Origin: an uncultured Carnobacterium sp.
Lineage (GTDB): Bacteria > Bacillota > Bacilli > Lactobacillales > Aerococcaceae
Reading direction: 5' to 3'
DNA: 6,048 nucleotides
Assembly: GCA_937923125.1 (NCBI GenBank)
Contig: CALALK010000286.1
Coordinates: 1 to 6,048, forward strand
Below are positions 1-4,923 of the stretch, piece by piece. Made by a program: the position numbers and the translations under genes. Under the pieces are notes generated by a model. It was not told the DNA's origin and made no database searches. It saw nothing but the letters and a program-made list of their open reading frames with translations. Every line of letters starts with the position of its first letter. Position 1 is the stretch's first letter.

Positions 1-888
1 GCTGGATTTACACAACCAATTTTAATTCTAGGACTTAGCCGCGTTGAAGATGCTGCACTCTTAGCTGAAAATAAAATCACTGCGAGTGTCGATTCAGTGG
101 CATGGCTGAAAGAAGCCGTGCAGTATTTAAACGATACACCGTTAAAAGTGCATATTGCCGTGGACTCTGGAATGGGACGTATCGGTGTCGTGAACGAGTG
201 CGAATTAGCAGCGGTTGAAGCCGTACTACAATCGGGTCCATTTGAATTCGAAGGCATTTTCACGCATTTTGCGACTGCCGACGAAGCCGACACGACACAG
301 TTAACGAAACAAATCGAGAAGTTCCACCGTCTTGTCGATGAATTAAGCGTCAAACCAGCACATGTGCATTACTCGAACTCCGCTTATGCGCTTTGGCATG
401 GAGCAGGAGATAGTGCCATTGTTCGATATGGGATTGGAATTTACGGAATTAATCCTTCCAATGGAGACTTAGCGCTGAAAGACGAGTCATCCTTAACGCC
501 AGCGCTTCGTTGGGAAACGGAAATGGTGAAAGTGAAGAAGCTGGAAGCAGGAGACACAGTGAGCTACGGTGCAACCTATACAGCAGAGGAAGAGCAATGG
601 GTAGCGACACTTCCAGTGGGCTATGCGGATGGATTTATCCGTGCCTACAATAAAGGAGAAGTCTTAGTGGACGGCGTTCGTTGTCCGATTGTTGGGCGCA
701 TCTGCATGGATCAGTGCATGATTCGCTTGCCGCATGAATTTCCAGTAGGCACAACAGTGACGCTCCTTGGAAAAGATGGAGACGAAGAAATTACCGCGAT
801 TGAATTAGCGAAGCGCTCAGAGACGATTGCCTATGAAGTGCTTTGCATTATTTCAGACCGCGTGAAACGGGTGTATATAAATGATTGA
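1..888 (+). CDS. alr: Alanine racemase, 5'-truncated by window edge
   Basis: PLP-dependent fold-type III enzyme that interconverts L- and D-alanine in the cytoplasm, supplying D-Ala for peptidoglycan and teichoic acids. The reading frame is open from base 1, giving 295 codons plus TGA. Aligning the motifs to Bacillus (Geobacillus) stearothermophilus Alr suggests about 76 N-terminal residues lie outside the window, including the PLP-binding lysine (K39). Visible motifs, in window-frame numbering, are DSGMGRIG at 55-62, VRYGIGIYG around 141-149, VSYGATY with the catalytic tyrosine at 189 (equivalent to Y265), LPVGYADGF at about 204-212, and RICMDQCM with Met 236 (equivalent to M312). The C-terminal beta domain is complete. 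Oddity: the residue matching the carbamylated Lys129 is alanine (codon 157-159). The stop overlaps the next gene by 8 bases, so the two are probably co-transcribed and translationally coupled. GTG at 97 is an internal valine, not a start. The identification is very secure. Confidence 0.97.
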   Translation, partial: AGFTQPILILGLSRVEDAALLAENKITASVDSVAWLKEAVQYLNDTPLKVHIAVDSGMGRIGVVNECELAAVEAVLQSGPFEFEGIFTHFATADEADTTQLTKQIEKFHRLVDELSVKPAHVHYSNSAYALWHGAGDSAIVRYGIGIYGINPSNGDLALKDESSLTPALRWETEMVKVKKLEAGDTVSYGATYTAEEEQWVATLPVGYADGFIRAYNKGEVLVDGVRCPIVGRICMDQCMIRLPHEFPVGTTVTLLGKDGDEEITAIELAKRSETIAYEVLCIISDRVKRVYIND

Positions 889-1231
889 TAAGATTGTAAG
901 AGGCGATGTGTGTCTTGCGGACTTATCGCCAGTTGTCGGAAGTGAGCAAGGGGGGAGGCGCCCTGTCCTTATCGTGCAAAATGATGTAGGAAATCACTTT
1001 AGTACAACGGTCATTGTAGCAGCGATTACCGCCAAACATACAAAGGCCAATATTCCAACGCATATTGAAATCAAAAAAGACCAATTCGGTTTCGAACGCG
1101 ACTCTGTCGTCTTACTCGAGCAATTACGGACGATTGATAAAGTGCGTATTCTTGAAAAGATTACGACCGTCGATAGTGACTTTATGAAAATCATTGATGC
1201 GGGACTCAAAGTGAGTCTAGGGTTAGAATAA
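881..1231 (+). CDS. mazF: MazF/PemK-family endoribonuclease toxin (EndoA-like)
   Basis: Sequence-specific endoribonuclease that cleaves single-stranded mRNA. It belongs to the MazF/PemK/CcdB beta-barrel family and acts in the cytoplasm as a dimer. The 116-aa product has the same length as B. subtilis EndoA (NdoA) and resembles it closely by recalled sequence. Shared stretches include the N-terminal [26 protein letters not shown], the AAIT motif, [18 protein letters not shown] and RTIDK. The expected catalytic residues are Arg27 (in GGRRP) and Thr50 (in AAIT). The ATG at 881 aligns with the family N-terminus but has only a weak Shine-Dalgarno, and it lies inside the end of alr, so translation probably depends on coupling to alr. 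In B. subtilis an antitoxin gene (ndoAI/mazE) sits between alr and this gene; here there is no room for one. A strong terminator follows at 1237. Confidence 0.95.
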   Translation: MIDKIVRGDVCLADLSPVVGSEQGGRRPVLIVQNDVGNHFSTTVIVAAITAKHTKANIPTHIEIKKDQFGFERDSVVLLEQLRTIDKVRILEKITTVDSDFMKIIDAGLKVSLGLE

Positions 1232-1236
1232 AAATA

Positions 1237-1273
1237 GTCCTCTAAAGAAAATTTTAGAGGACATTTTTTGTTT
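1237..1273 (+). terminator. Intrinsic terminator of the alr-mazF unit
   Basis: A perfect 10-bp stem, GTCCTCTAAA (1237-1246) with TTTAGAGGAC (1253-1262), encloses a 6-nt loop. It is followed by six T (1264-1269), then G and more T. It begins six bases after the mazF stop codon. Confidence 0.93.
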
Positions 1274-1284
1274 TAAACGGAGAA

Positions 1285-1296
1285 TTTCTCGAGAAA
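1285..1296. repeat. Palindrome TTTCTCGAGAAA upstream of the tRNA promoter
   Basis: A perfect 12-bp palindrome centred between 1290 and 1291. With one extra A on the right it can be read as a longer arm pair, GAATTT...AAAATTC (1282-1300). It ends seven bases before the -35 element of the tRNA-Lys promoter. It has no T-tract of its own, so it is not a terminator. It could be an operator or a chance feature. Confidence 0.4.
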
Positions 1297-1302
1297 ATTC
1301 CC

Positions 1303-1331
1303 TTGATTTACAATGGGGATGGTAGTATACT
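1303..1331 (+). promoter_or_regulatory. Sigma-A type promoter of the tRNA-Lys gene
   Basis: The -35 element TTGATT (1303-1308) and the -10 element TATACT (1326-1331) are separated by exactly 17 bases. Both are close to the TTGACA/TATAAT consensus. Transcription would start near 1338, about 17 bases before the mature tRNA 5' end. The terminator just upstream means the tRNA needs this promoter. Confidence 0.88.
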
Positions 1332-1354
1332 GATTAAGTACCTTAAGTACAAAT

Positions 1355-1427
1355 GCCTCCTTAGCTCAGTTGGTAGAGCAGTAGACTCTTAATCTATGGG
1401 TCACAGGTTCGAGCCCTGTAGGGGGCA
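1355..1427 (+). tRNA. tRNA-Lys (anticodon CUU)
   Basis: A 73-nt cloverleaf can be drawn in full. The acceptor stem GCCTCCT (1355-1361) pairs with AGGGGGC (1420-1426), with one T-G pair. T8 and A9 are followed by the D-arm GCTC/GAGC with loop AGTTGGTA. The anticodon stem GTAGA/TCTAT holds loop CTCTTAA with anticodon CTT at 1388-1390. The variable loop is 5 nt. The T-arm is ACAGG/CCTGT with loop TTCGAGC, and the discriminator base is A1427. It reads AAG lysine codons. CCA is not encoded and must be added after transcription. The gene stands alone with its own promoter and terminator rather than in a tRNA cluster. Confidence 0.97.
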
Positions 1428-1446
1428 TTTTTTATTGCTTTTAAAG

Positions 1447-1485
1447 TTGAGAAATGTTGATTTATCAATGTTTCTCAATTTTTTT
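1447..1485 (+). terminator. Intrinsic terminator after tRNA-Lys
   Basis: A continuous 14-bp stem runs 1447-1460 with 1465-1478 (outer arms TTGAGAAA/TTTCTCAA, two G-T wobbles inside). It has a TTTA tetraloop and is followed by seven T (1479-1485). It points rightward and ends the tRNA transcript about 20 bases after the mature 3' end. Confidence 0.93.
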
Positions 1486-1548
1486 ATACCCCAAAAAGTG
1501 AAAAGTCTTTAGAAAAGAGTTTAGATTCCCCATGCCTTTTTCAAGAAT

Positions 1549-1908
1549 TTAATCAATTTTAGGTTGAAATAAAAACTCTAAATACTCATTCAATTCATCA
1601 ATCACCATAAATAGTGGTTGTTTTGTATCCACAATTCCAAATAGTTCTAGATGAGCTTTAAAAATTTCTGGGTAATCGATAGAGTGAGCCACCAAAATGA
1701 TTTTTGCATAACGGTGCTCTCGTCGAATTCGATTTACCGTAGTTGACAACTTACAAGGAGCAGTATTTGTGATAAAATAAAACCAATTCCTGTTTGTTTG
1801 AAGTTGTATCACTGGGAACGTAGAATGAATGGTTACAGGTAGTTTATGTTGTCTGATATATTTTTTCAGAACCAGAAGTAACCAATAATATTGTATCCAT
1901 TGAATCAT
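1549..1908 (-). CDS. Hypothetical protein, 119 aa, divergent from the two-component system
   Basis: I do not recognise this family. The start at 1908 (product begins MIQWIQYYW) is chosen because TGGAGG at 1920-1915 sits six bases upstream. An ATG ten codons further up, at 1938, has no ribosome-binding site. The product begins with a short hydrophobic/aromatic stretch (residues about 2-14), too short and too close to charged residues to be a confident membrane anchor. The rest alternates predicted strands (about 24-36, 42-47, 68-74, 98-103) and charged helices (about 53-66, 80-90, 103-115), which suggests a small soluble alpha/beta domain. There is one cysteine (52). It shares a 113-bp divergent control region with the response regulator gene, so it may belong to the same regulon. 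No clear terminator is visible downstream on this strand. The strong Shine-Dalgarno and intact frame support a real gene; its function is unknown. Confidence 0.72.
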   Translation of the reverse strand: MIQWIQYYWLLLVLKKYIRQHKLPVTIHSTFPVIQLQTNRNWFYFITNTAPCKLSTTVNRIRREHRYAKIILVAHSIDYPEIFKAHLELFGIVDTKQPLFMVIDELNEYLEFLFQPKID

Positions 1909-1914
1909 ATTTTT

Positions 1915-1920
1915 CCTCCA
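1915..1920 (-). promoter_or_regulatory. Ribosome binding site that sets the start of the divergent hypothetical gene
   Basis: The - strand reads TGGAGG, then six bases, then ATG (1908-1906). This selects the internal ATG over the longer frame starting at 1938, whose upstream sequence has no purine-rich match at proper distance. Confidence 0.8.
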
Positions 1921-1929
1921 ATCGAATTT

Positions 1930-1935
1930 ATTGTA
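1930..1935 (-). promoter_or_regulatory. Candidate -10 element for the divergent hypothetical gene
   Basis: TACAAT on the - strand differs from TATAAT by one base and lies ten bases upstream of the Shine-Dalgarno. No good -35 is found 16-18 bases upstream. That is what an activator-dependent promoter would look like, and a direct repeat (1962-1991) lies just beyond. This call rests on one hexamer only. Confidence 0.35.
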
Positions 1936-1952
1936 CATGGAGTGAAAGTATT

Positions 1953-1965
1953 CATTTTGAAAATG
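1953..1965. repeat. Palindrome CATTTTGAAAATG in the divergent region
   Basis: Six-base arms, CATTTT and AAAATG, flank a central G. It abuts the proximal copy of the TGTCATA repeat and lies in the spacer between the two divergent genes. It could be an operator half-site pair, but AT-rich sequence makes chance plausible. Confidence 0.35.
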
Positions 1966-1991
1966 TCATAAAAGGATAGAAATCTGTCATA
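1962..1991. promoter_or_regulatory. Direct repeat TGTCATA with 21-base period, candidate regulator site
   Basis: TGTCATA occurs at 1964-1970 and again at 1985-1991, exactly 21 bases apart. This is two helical turns, the phasing used by LytTR-type response regulators (9-bp repeats with 12-bp spacers). It lies between the divergent hypothetical gene and the LytTR regulator gene. The repeat sequence itself fits the published LytTR consensus poorly, so the link to the neighbouring regulator rests mainly on spacing and position. It may serve the leftward gene or autoregulate the rightward operon. Confidence 0.5.
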
Positions 1992-2006
1992 TTCGGCATC
2001 TATCCT
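1973..2006 (+). promoter_or_regulatory. Inverted repeat in the leader abutting the response regulator ribosome binding site
   Basis: AGGATAGA (1973-1980) and TCTATCCT (1999-2006) form a perfect 8-bp stem. The loop can fold further (TGTC with GGCA). The 3' arm ends immediately before the Shine-Dalgarno AAAGGAGG (2007-2014). It could stabilise the mRNA or affect initiation. It overlaps the TGTCATA direct repeat, so the two readings may compete. Confidence 0.4.
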
Positions 2007-2021
2007 AAAGGAGGAAAGTCA

Positions 2022-2765
2022 ATGTTAAGTATTTTCGTATTAGAAGATGAGTTGTTGCAGCAATCTCGTATCGAGAATGTGATTCAGGAACTGATTGCTC
2101 AAAAATCATTACAATGTAAACCTCCGAAGATTTTTGGCAAACCTCATCAACTAGTGGAAGCAATCACTGAAAGAGGCTCACATCAATTATTCTTCTTAGA
2201 CATTGAAATTAAAGGGGAAGAAAAGAAAGGTCTGGATATCGCAAAAGAAATTCGAAAGAAAGATCCGAATGCGACAATCGTGTTTGTTACGACTCATTCA
2301 GAGTTTATGCCAATTACCTTCAAGTACAAGGTAGCCGCACTTGATTTTATTGATAAATCGCTCTCTGAAGAAGAGTTTGTAGAACGTATATGTTCCGCTA
2401 TCGAATATACGATTGAAAAAGCAGGAACAACTGTTTCTGAAGATGCTTTTACTTTTGAAACTGCGATGGCTCATGTTCAAGTACCATTTAATAATATTTT
2501 GTATTTTGAGACTTCTCCAACGATACATAAGGTGATTTTACATACCAAGGATGAACGATTAGAGTTCTACGCAAGTATTGCAGAGATAGAAAAAGCAGAT
2601 CCACGCTTATATCGTTGTCACCGGTCTTTTGTGGTAAATCCTGCTAATATTGTGAAAATCGATAAAGAAGAAAAGGTAGCCTTATTCGAAAATAATGATA
2701 GTTGTTTGGTTTCCCGTATGAAATATAAAGGACTTCTTGAAAAAGTAAAGACACTAAATTGTTAG
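2022..2765 (+). CDS. LytTR-family response regulator (AgrA/ComE/NatR type)
   Basis: Cytoplasmic transcription factor of a two-component system, 247 aa. The receiver domain spans about residues 3-130, with the acidic pocket at LEDE (7-10), phospho-acceptor Asp60 in FFLDIE, the conserved Thr in VTTHSE (about 90), and Lys112 in ALDFIDK. The LytTR DNA-binding domain spans about 145-245, with the family signature YRCHRSFVVNP at 197-207. LytTR proteins bind pairs of 9-bp direct repeats 12 bases apart. The start has an excellent Shine-Dalgarno (AAAGGAGG, seven bases before ATG). The kinase gene follows after nine bases, so the two form an operon. Downstream sequence holds a matching LytTR operator before the ABC transporter genes, its most likely target. 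No pheromone gene is adjacent. I found no convincing sigma-A promoter upstream. Family assignment is secure; the exact orthologue is not named. Confidence 0.95.
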   Translation: MLSIFVLEDELLQQSRIENVIQELIAQKSLQCKPPKIFGKPHQLVEAITERGSHQLFFLDIEIKGEEKKGLDIAKEIRKKDPNATIVFVTTHSEFMPITFKYKVAALDFIDKSLSEEEFVERICSAIEYTIEKAGTTVSEDAFTFETAMAHVQVPFNNILYFETSPTIHKVILHTKDERLEFYASIAEIEKADPRLYRCHRSFVVNPANIVKIDKEEKVALFENNDSCLVSRMKYKGLLEKVKTLNC

Positions 2766-2774
2766 GATGATTTT

Positions 2775-4082
2775 ATGGAATTATTTTTAAATGTAGCGAA
2801 TGTTTATTTAAAAATATTGGCGCAGATGTTGATTTTTAAACAGATTAGTGAATTGCCGATAAAACGGAAATGGTTCTTGATAATACCCGCAGCCTTTGTG
2901 GGGCTCTTTAGCGTAGTGCCACCGATTGCTTATTTTGGTTCTTTTATTATGTATATTGCATATTGCTTTTATATGAATAAAAATCAGAGTCGGATGATGA
3001 ATCTGTTTTATGGATTGTATCCAGTCGTTGTGGAAAGTCTATTTGGACGCATGCTAGGCTATAATGTGTTTCCGATGTTAGGAATTACCGTGTTTAATGA
3101 AGCGGCGATTAGCGGATATGATATTCTGATTGAATTGCTCATTTTCCCAGCATATCTACTCATTATTCATTCGTTAAAAATTGACTTTAAAGATTTAAAA
3201 GAAGGATTTAAACGCCAATATTTTAATACGATTTTACTAATTATTAATTTATCGATGATACTCTATATCATCTTAGTTTCTGTGTTTGTTGTTTTAAGAA
3301 ATCAATTGTCAGAAGCAGATATGTGGAGGGGGCAGCTTAATAATCTATATATTATTTTATTTTTCATTATGCTCTTATATGTCAATGCAACTTCGAAAGA
3401 AAAACTCGAACAAGAAATTGTAGCGCAGAAAGACCGTCAGTTAAAAGAATTATCGAATTATAGTCATCATGTGGAATCTCTTTACAGTGAAATTCGTAGT
3501 TTTAGACATGACTATCTCAATATTTTAACGAGTTTGAAGCTAGGGATTGAAAATCAAGATTTGCCTGCGATTCAACGTATTTATGAGGATGTTCTCAAAG
3601 AAAGTGGGAAATCATTTTACGATAAAAAATTTGATATCGCACGACTTAGCAATATTAAAAATGATGCAGTGAAAAGTGTATTGTCTGCGAAATTGTTAGA
3701 GGCACAAAATAAAGGCATTGATATTAGTGTTGAGGTGGAAGAACCGATAGATGATTTCCAAATAGAAATTTTAGATTTCATAACGATTTTATCCATTCTC
3801 TGTGACAATGCGATTGAAGCAAGCCAAAAAGCCCAACAGAAAAAACTCTCTGTGGCGTTGATTAAGAGTGAAATGGCATTGGTTTTGGTGGTTGAAAATG
3901 CGACCGAAGCTGAGAAGGTAGATGTGACACATTTATTCGAACGCGGTGTATCCACAAAAGGCGAAGGTCGAGGCCTTGGACTCTATAATGTGCAACAAAT
4001 CATGGATCGTTATCCAAAGTGCTCAATCAGCACTAAAAGTACAAACTATCAGTTTTCTCAAACGATTACTTTTATCCAATAA
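2775..4082 (+). CDS. Membrane sensor histidine kinase, GHKL/HPK10 type (AgrC/ComD/NatK-like)
   Basis: Partner kinase of the upstream LytTR regulator, 435 aa. The N-terminal half (about 1-204) has six or seven hydrophobic segments (roughly 4-24, 33-48, 50-67, 74-94, 114-134, 152-174, 188-204) and would sit in the cytoplasmic membrane as the sensing part. A charged, probably coiled-coil linker follows (about 205-240). The phospho-acceptor is His245 in RSFRHDYLNI, the form typical of AgrC-like kinases. The GHKL ATPase domain has its N-box at 343-350 (CDNAIEAS) and its G-box at 396-403 (GEGRGLGL), followed by YNVQQIM. All key residues are present. AGGA of the ribosome binding site overlaps the regulator's stop codon. 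AgrC-type members usually sense secreted peptides, but no peptide gene is seen here, so the ligand is unknown. A terminator follows 13 bases after the stop. Confidence 0.95.
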   Translation: MELFLNVANVYLKILAQMLIFKQISELPIKRKWFLIIPAAFVGLFSVVPPIAYFGSFIMYIAYCFYMNKNQSRMMNLFYGLYPVVVESLFGRMLGYNVFPMLGITVFNEAAISGYDILIELLIFPAYLLIIHSLKIDFKDLKEGFKRQYFNTILLIINLSMILYIILVSVFVVLRNQLSEADMWRGQLNNLYIILFFIMLLYVNATSKEKLEQEIVAQKDRQLKELSNYSHHVESLYSEIRSFRHDYLNILTSLKLGIENQDLPAIQRIYEDVLKESGKSFYDKKFDIARLSNIKNDAVKSVLSAKLLEAQNKGIDISVEVEEPIDDFQIEILDFITILSILCDNAIEASQKAQQKKLSVALIKSEMALVLVVENATEAEKVDVTHLFERGVSTKGEGRGLGLYNVQQIMDRYPKCSISTKSTNYQFSQTITFIQ

Positions 4083-4095
4083 AACACATCAATCT

Positions 4096-4127
4096 AAACT
4101 AAATAGCGATTGCTATTTAGTTTTTTT
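4096..4127 (+). terminator. Intrinsic terminator of the regulator-kinase operon
   Basis: A perfect 12-bp stem pairs AAACTAAATAGC (4096-4107) with GCTATTTAGTTT (4112-4123) around a GATT tetraloop. A run of seven T spans 4121-4127. It separates the two-component genes from the ABC transporter genes, which therefore need their own promoter. Confidence 0.93.
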
Positions 4128-4148
4128 GTGCTTTCACCATAAAAAAAT

Positions 4149-4178
4149 ACCGTTCGCGACATTTGATTGACCGTTTTT
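4149..4178 (+). promoter_or_regulatory. Candidate LytTR response-regulator operator upstream of the ABC genes
   Basis: Two copies, ACCGTTCGC (4149-4157) and ACCGTTTTT (4170-4178), are separated by exactly 12 bases and so have a 21-base period. The shared core ACCGTT fits the general LytTR half-site pattern [TA][AC][CA]GTTN[AG][TG] in its six most constrained positions. The match continues with GA at 4158-4159 and 4179-4180. It lies between the terminator and the transporter start, directly downstream of a LytTR regulator gene. This is strong circumstantial evidence that the regulator controls the transporter. Confidence 0.72.
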
Positions 4179-4210
4179 GATAATTTGATTTTTTGCTAGA
4201 ACAGGTGCAG

Positions 4211-4216
4211 TAAACT
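4211..4216 (+). promoter_or_regulatory. Candidate -10 element for the ABC transporter operon
   Basis: TAAACT matches four of six consensus positions and starts 32 bases after the second LytTR repeat, a distance compatible with activation from an upstream site. No good -35 is correctly spaced (TTGATT at 4185-4190 would need a 20-base spacer). An alternative is the extended-type TGCTAGAAC ending at 4202. The choice is uncertain. Confidence 0.3.
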
Positions 4217-4251
4217 AAATTCATCAATAAAACAAACACCTGGAGGCTTAT

Positions 4252-4923
4252 ATGTTTAAAGTAATAGAAATCAAAAAGTCATTTAAGAATAAAGAGGTTT
4301 TAAAAGGTGTTTCCTTCACAGTAGAAGAAGGAGATAAGGTTGCCTTACTTGGGAATAATGGGGCAGGAAAAAGTACACTACTAAAGATTATTGCAGGTCA
4401 ACTGCAAGCAAATGCAGGGCGTATCGAAACAACCCTTGATTTTCAAACAGAAATTGGCATGATGCCACAAGGAGATATTTTGATTGATGATTTGAAAGTG
4501 GGAGATTTAGTATTGCTCAAGTGCTATATGAATCAATTAGAAGATATCGATATCGATGCATTACTGAAAATGGTGGAATTAGAGGATTTTAAGAATCAAT
4601 ATGTGTTGGGGCTTTCCGGCGGACAAAAGAGACGTCTCTCATTATTATTAACGATTTTAAATGAACCGCGACTAATCTTTCTTGATGAACCAACTACCGG
4701 AATGGATTTAGAGTCTGTTGATAATTTCTGGCATCTTTTAGAAGAGCAAAAGTTTACGTCGGTGGTCGTTACTCACGACTTTAACCAAATTGATCATTTT
4801 TTTACGAAAGTACTGATTTTAAAAGATGGCCGTATTGCTGCACAGGAAAGTGTAGAAGAGATTCATCGTAAGGGCCAAACAATCGAACAGTTCTATAGAG
4901 AACAAGTGAAAATGGAGGGATAA
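4252..4923 (+). CDS. ABC transporter ATP-binding protein (ABC-2 exporter type)
   Basis: Cytoplasmic ATPase subunit that powers an ABC-2 type exporter, 223 aa, a normal length for a stand-alone nucleotide-binding protein. Motifs appear in order: Walker A GNNGAGKST (34-42), Q-loop glutamine at 73 in MMPQGD, signature LSGGQKRR (121-128), Walker B LIFLDE (141-146, catalytic Glu146), D-loop region around 150-156, and H-loop His175 in VVVTHD. All catalytic residues are intact. The start has GGAGG five bases upstream. The gene overlaps the permease gene by one base (TAATG), so the products should be made together. The overall type resembles NatA, BcrA and YxlF-like subunits that export ions, antibiotics or peptides, but the substrate cannot be read from the sequence. 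A LytTR-type direct repeat upstream suggests induction by the neighbouring two-component system. Confidence 0.95.
   Translation: MFKVIEIKKSFKNKEVLKGVSFTVEEGDKVALLGNNGAGKSTLLKIIAGQLQANAGRIETTLDFQTEIGMMPQGDILIDDLKVGDLVLLKCYMNQLEDIDIDALLKMVELEDFKNQYVLGLSGGQKRRLSLLLTILNEPRLIFLDEPTTGMDLESVDNFWHLLEEQKFTSVVVTHDFNQIDHFFTKVLILKDGRIAAQESVEEIHRKGQTIEQFYREQVKMEG

Noticed and set aside
97..99. GTG as the start of a shorter alanine racemase frame
   Set aside because: The frame is open to base 1 with typical Alr sequence upstream, so this is an internal valine codon.
994..1209. Open frame on the - strand opposite mazF
   Set aside because: It is fully inside a secure gene on the other strand, has no ribosome binding site, and its composition is that of an antisense frame.
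2298..2528. Open frame on the - strand inside the response regulator gene
   Set aside because: Antisense shadow of a well-supported receiver/LytTR gene, with no start signal.
3326..3335. Short match (AGGGGGCA) between the kinase gene and the tRNA-Lys 3' end, considered as an attachment-site duplicate
   Set aside because: Only eight bases match, and they lie within intact coding sequence. No integrase or longer tRNA-end copy is present.
3617..3955. 112-codon open frame on the - strand inside the kinase gene
   Set aside because: It lies opposite the conserved GHKL domain, with no ribosome binding site and no recognisable domain.
3946..4170. Open frame on the + strand overlapping the kinase end, terminator and operator
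   Set aside because: It runs through the terminator hairpin and the direct repeat, has no Shine-Dalgarno, and begins inside the kinase G-box coding region.
4117..4224. 35-codon frame on the - strand (begins MNLVYCTCSS) considered as a hidden pheromone precursor
   Set aside because: There is no properly spaced ribosome binding site and no double-glycine or AgrD-like pattern. It runs across the operator repeat and into the terminator stem.
4543..4556. Palindromic GATATCGATATC in the ATPase gene
   Set aside because: It is explained by alternating Asp-Ile codons in the coding sequence and is not in a control region.
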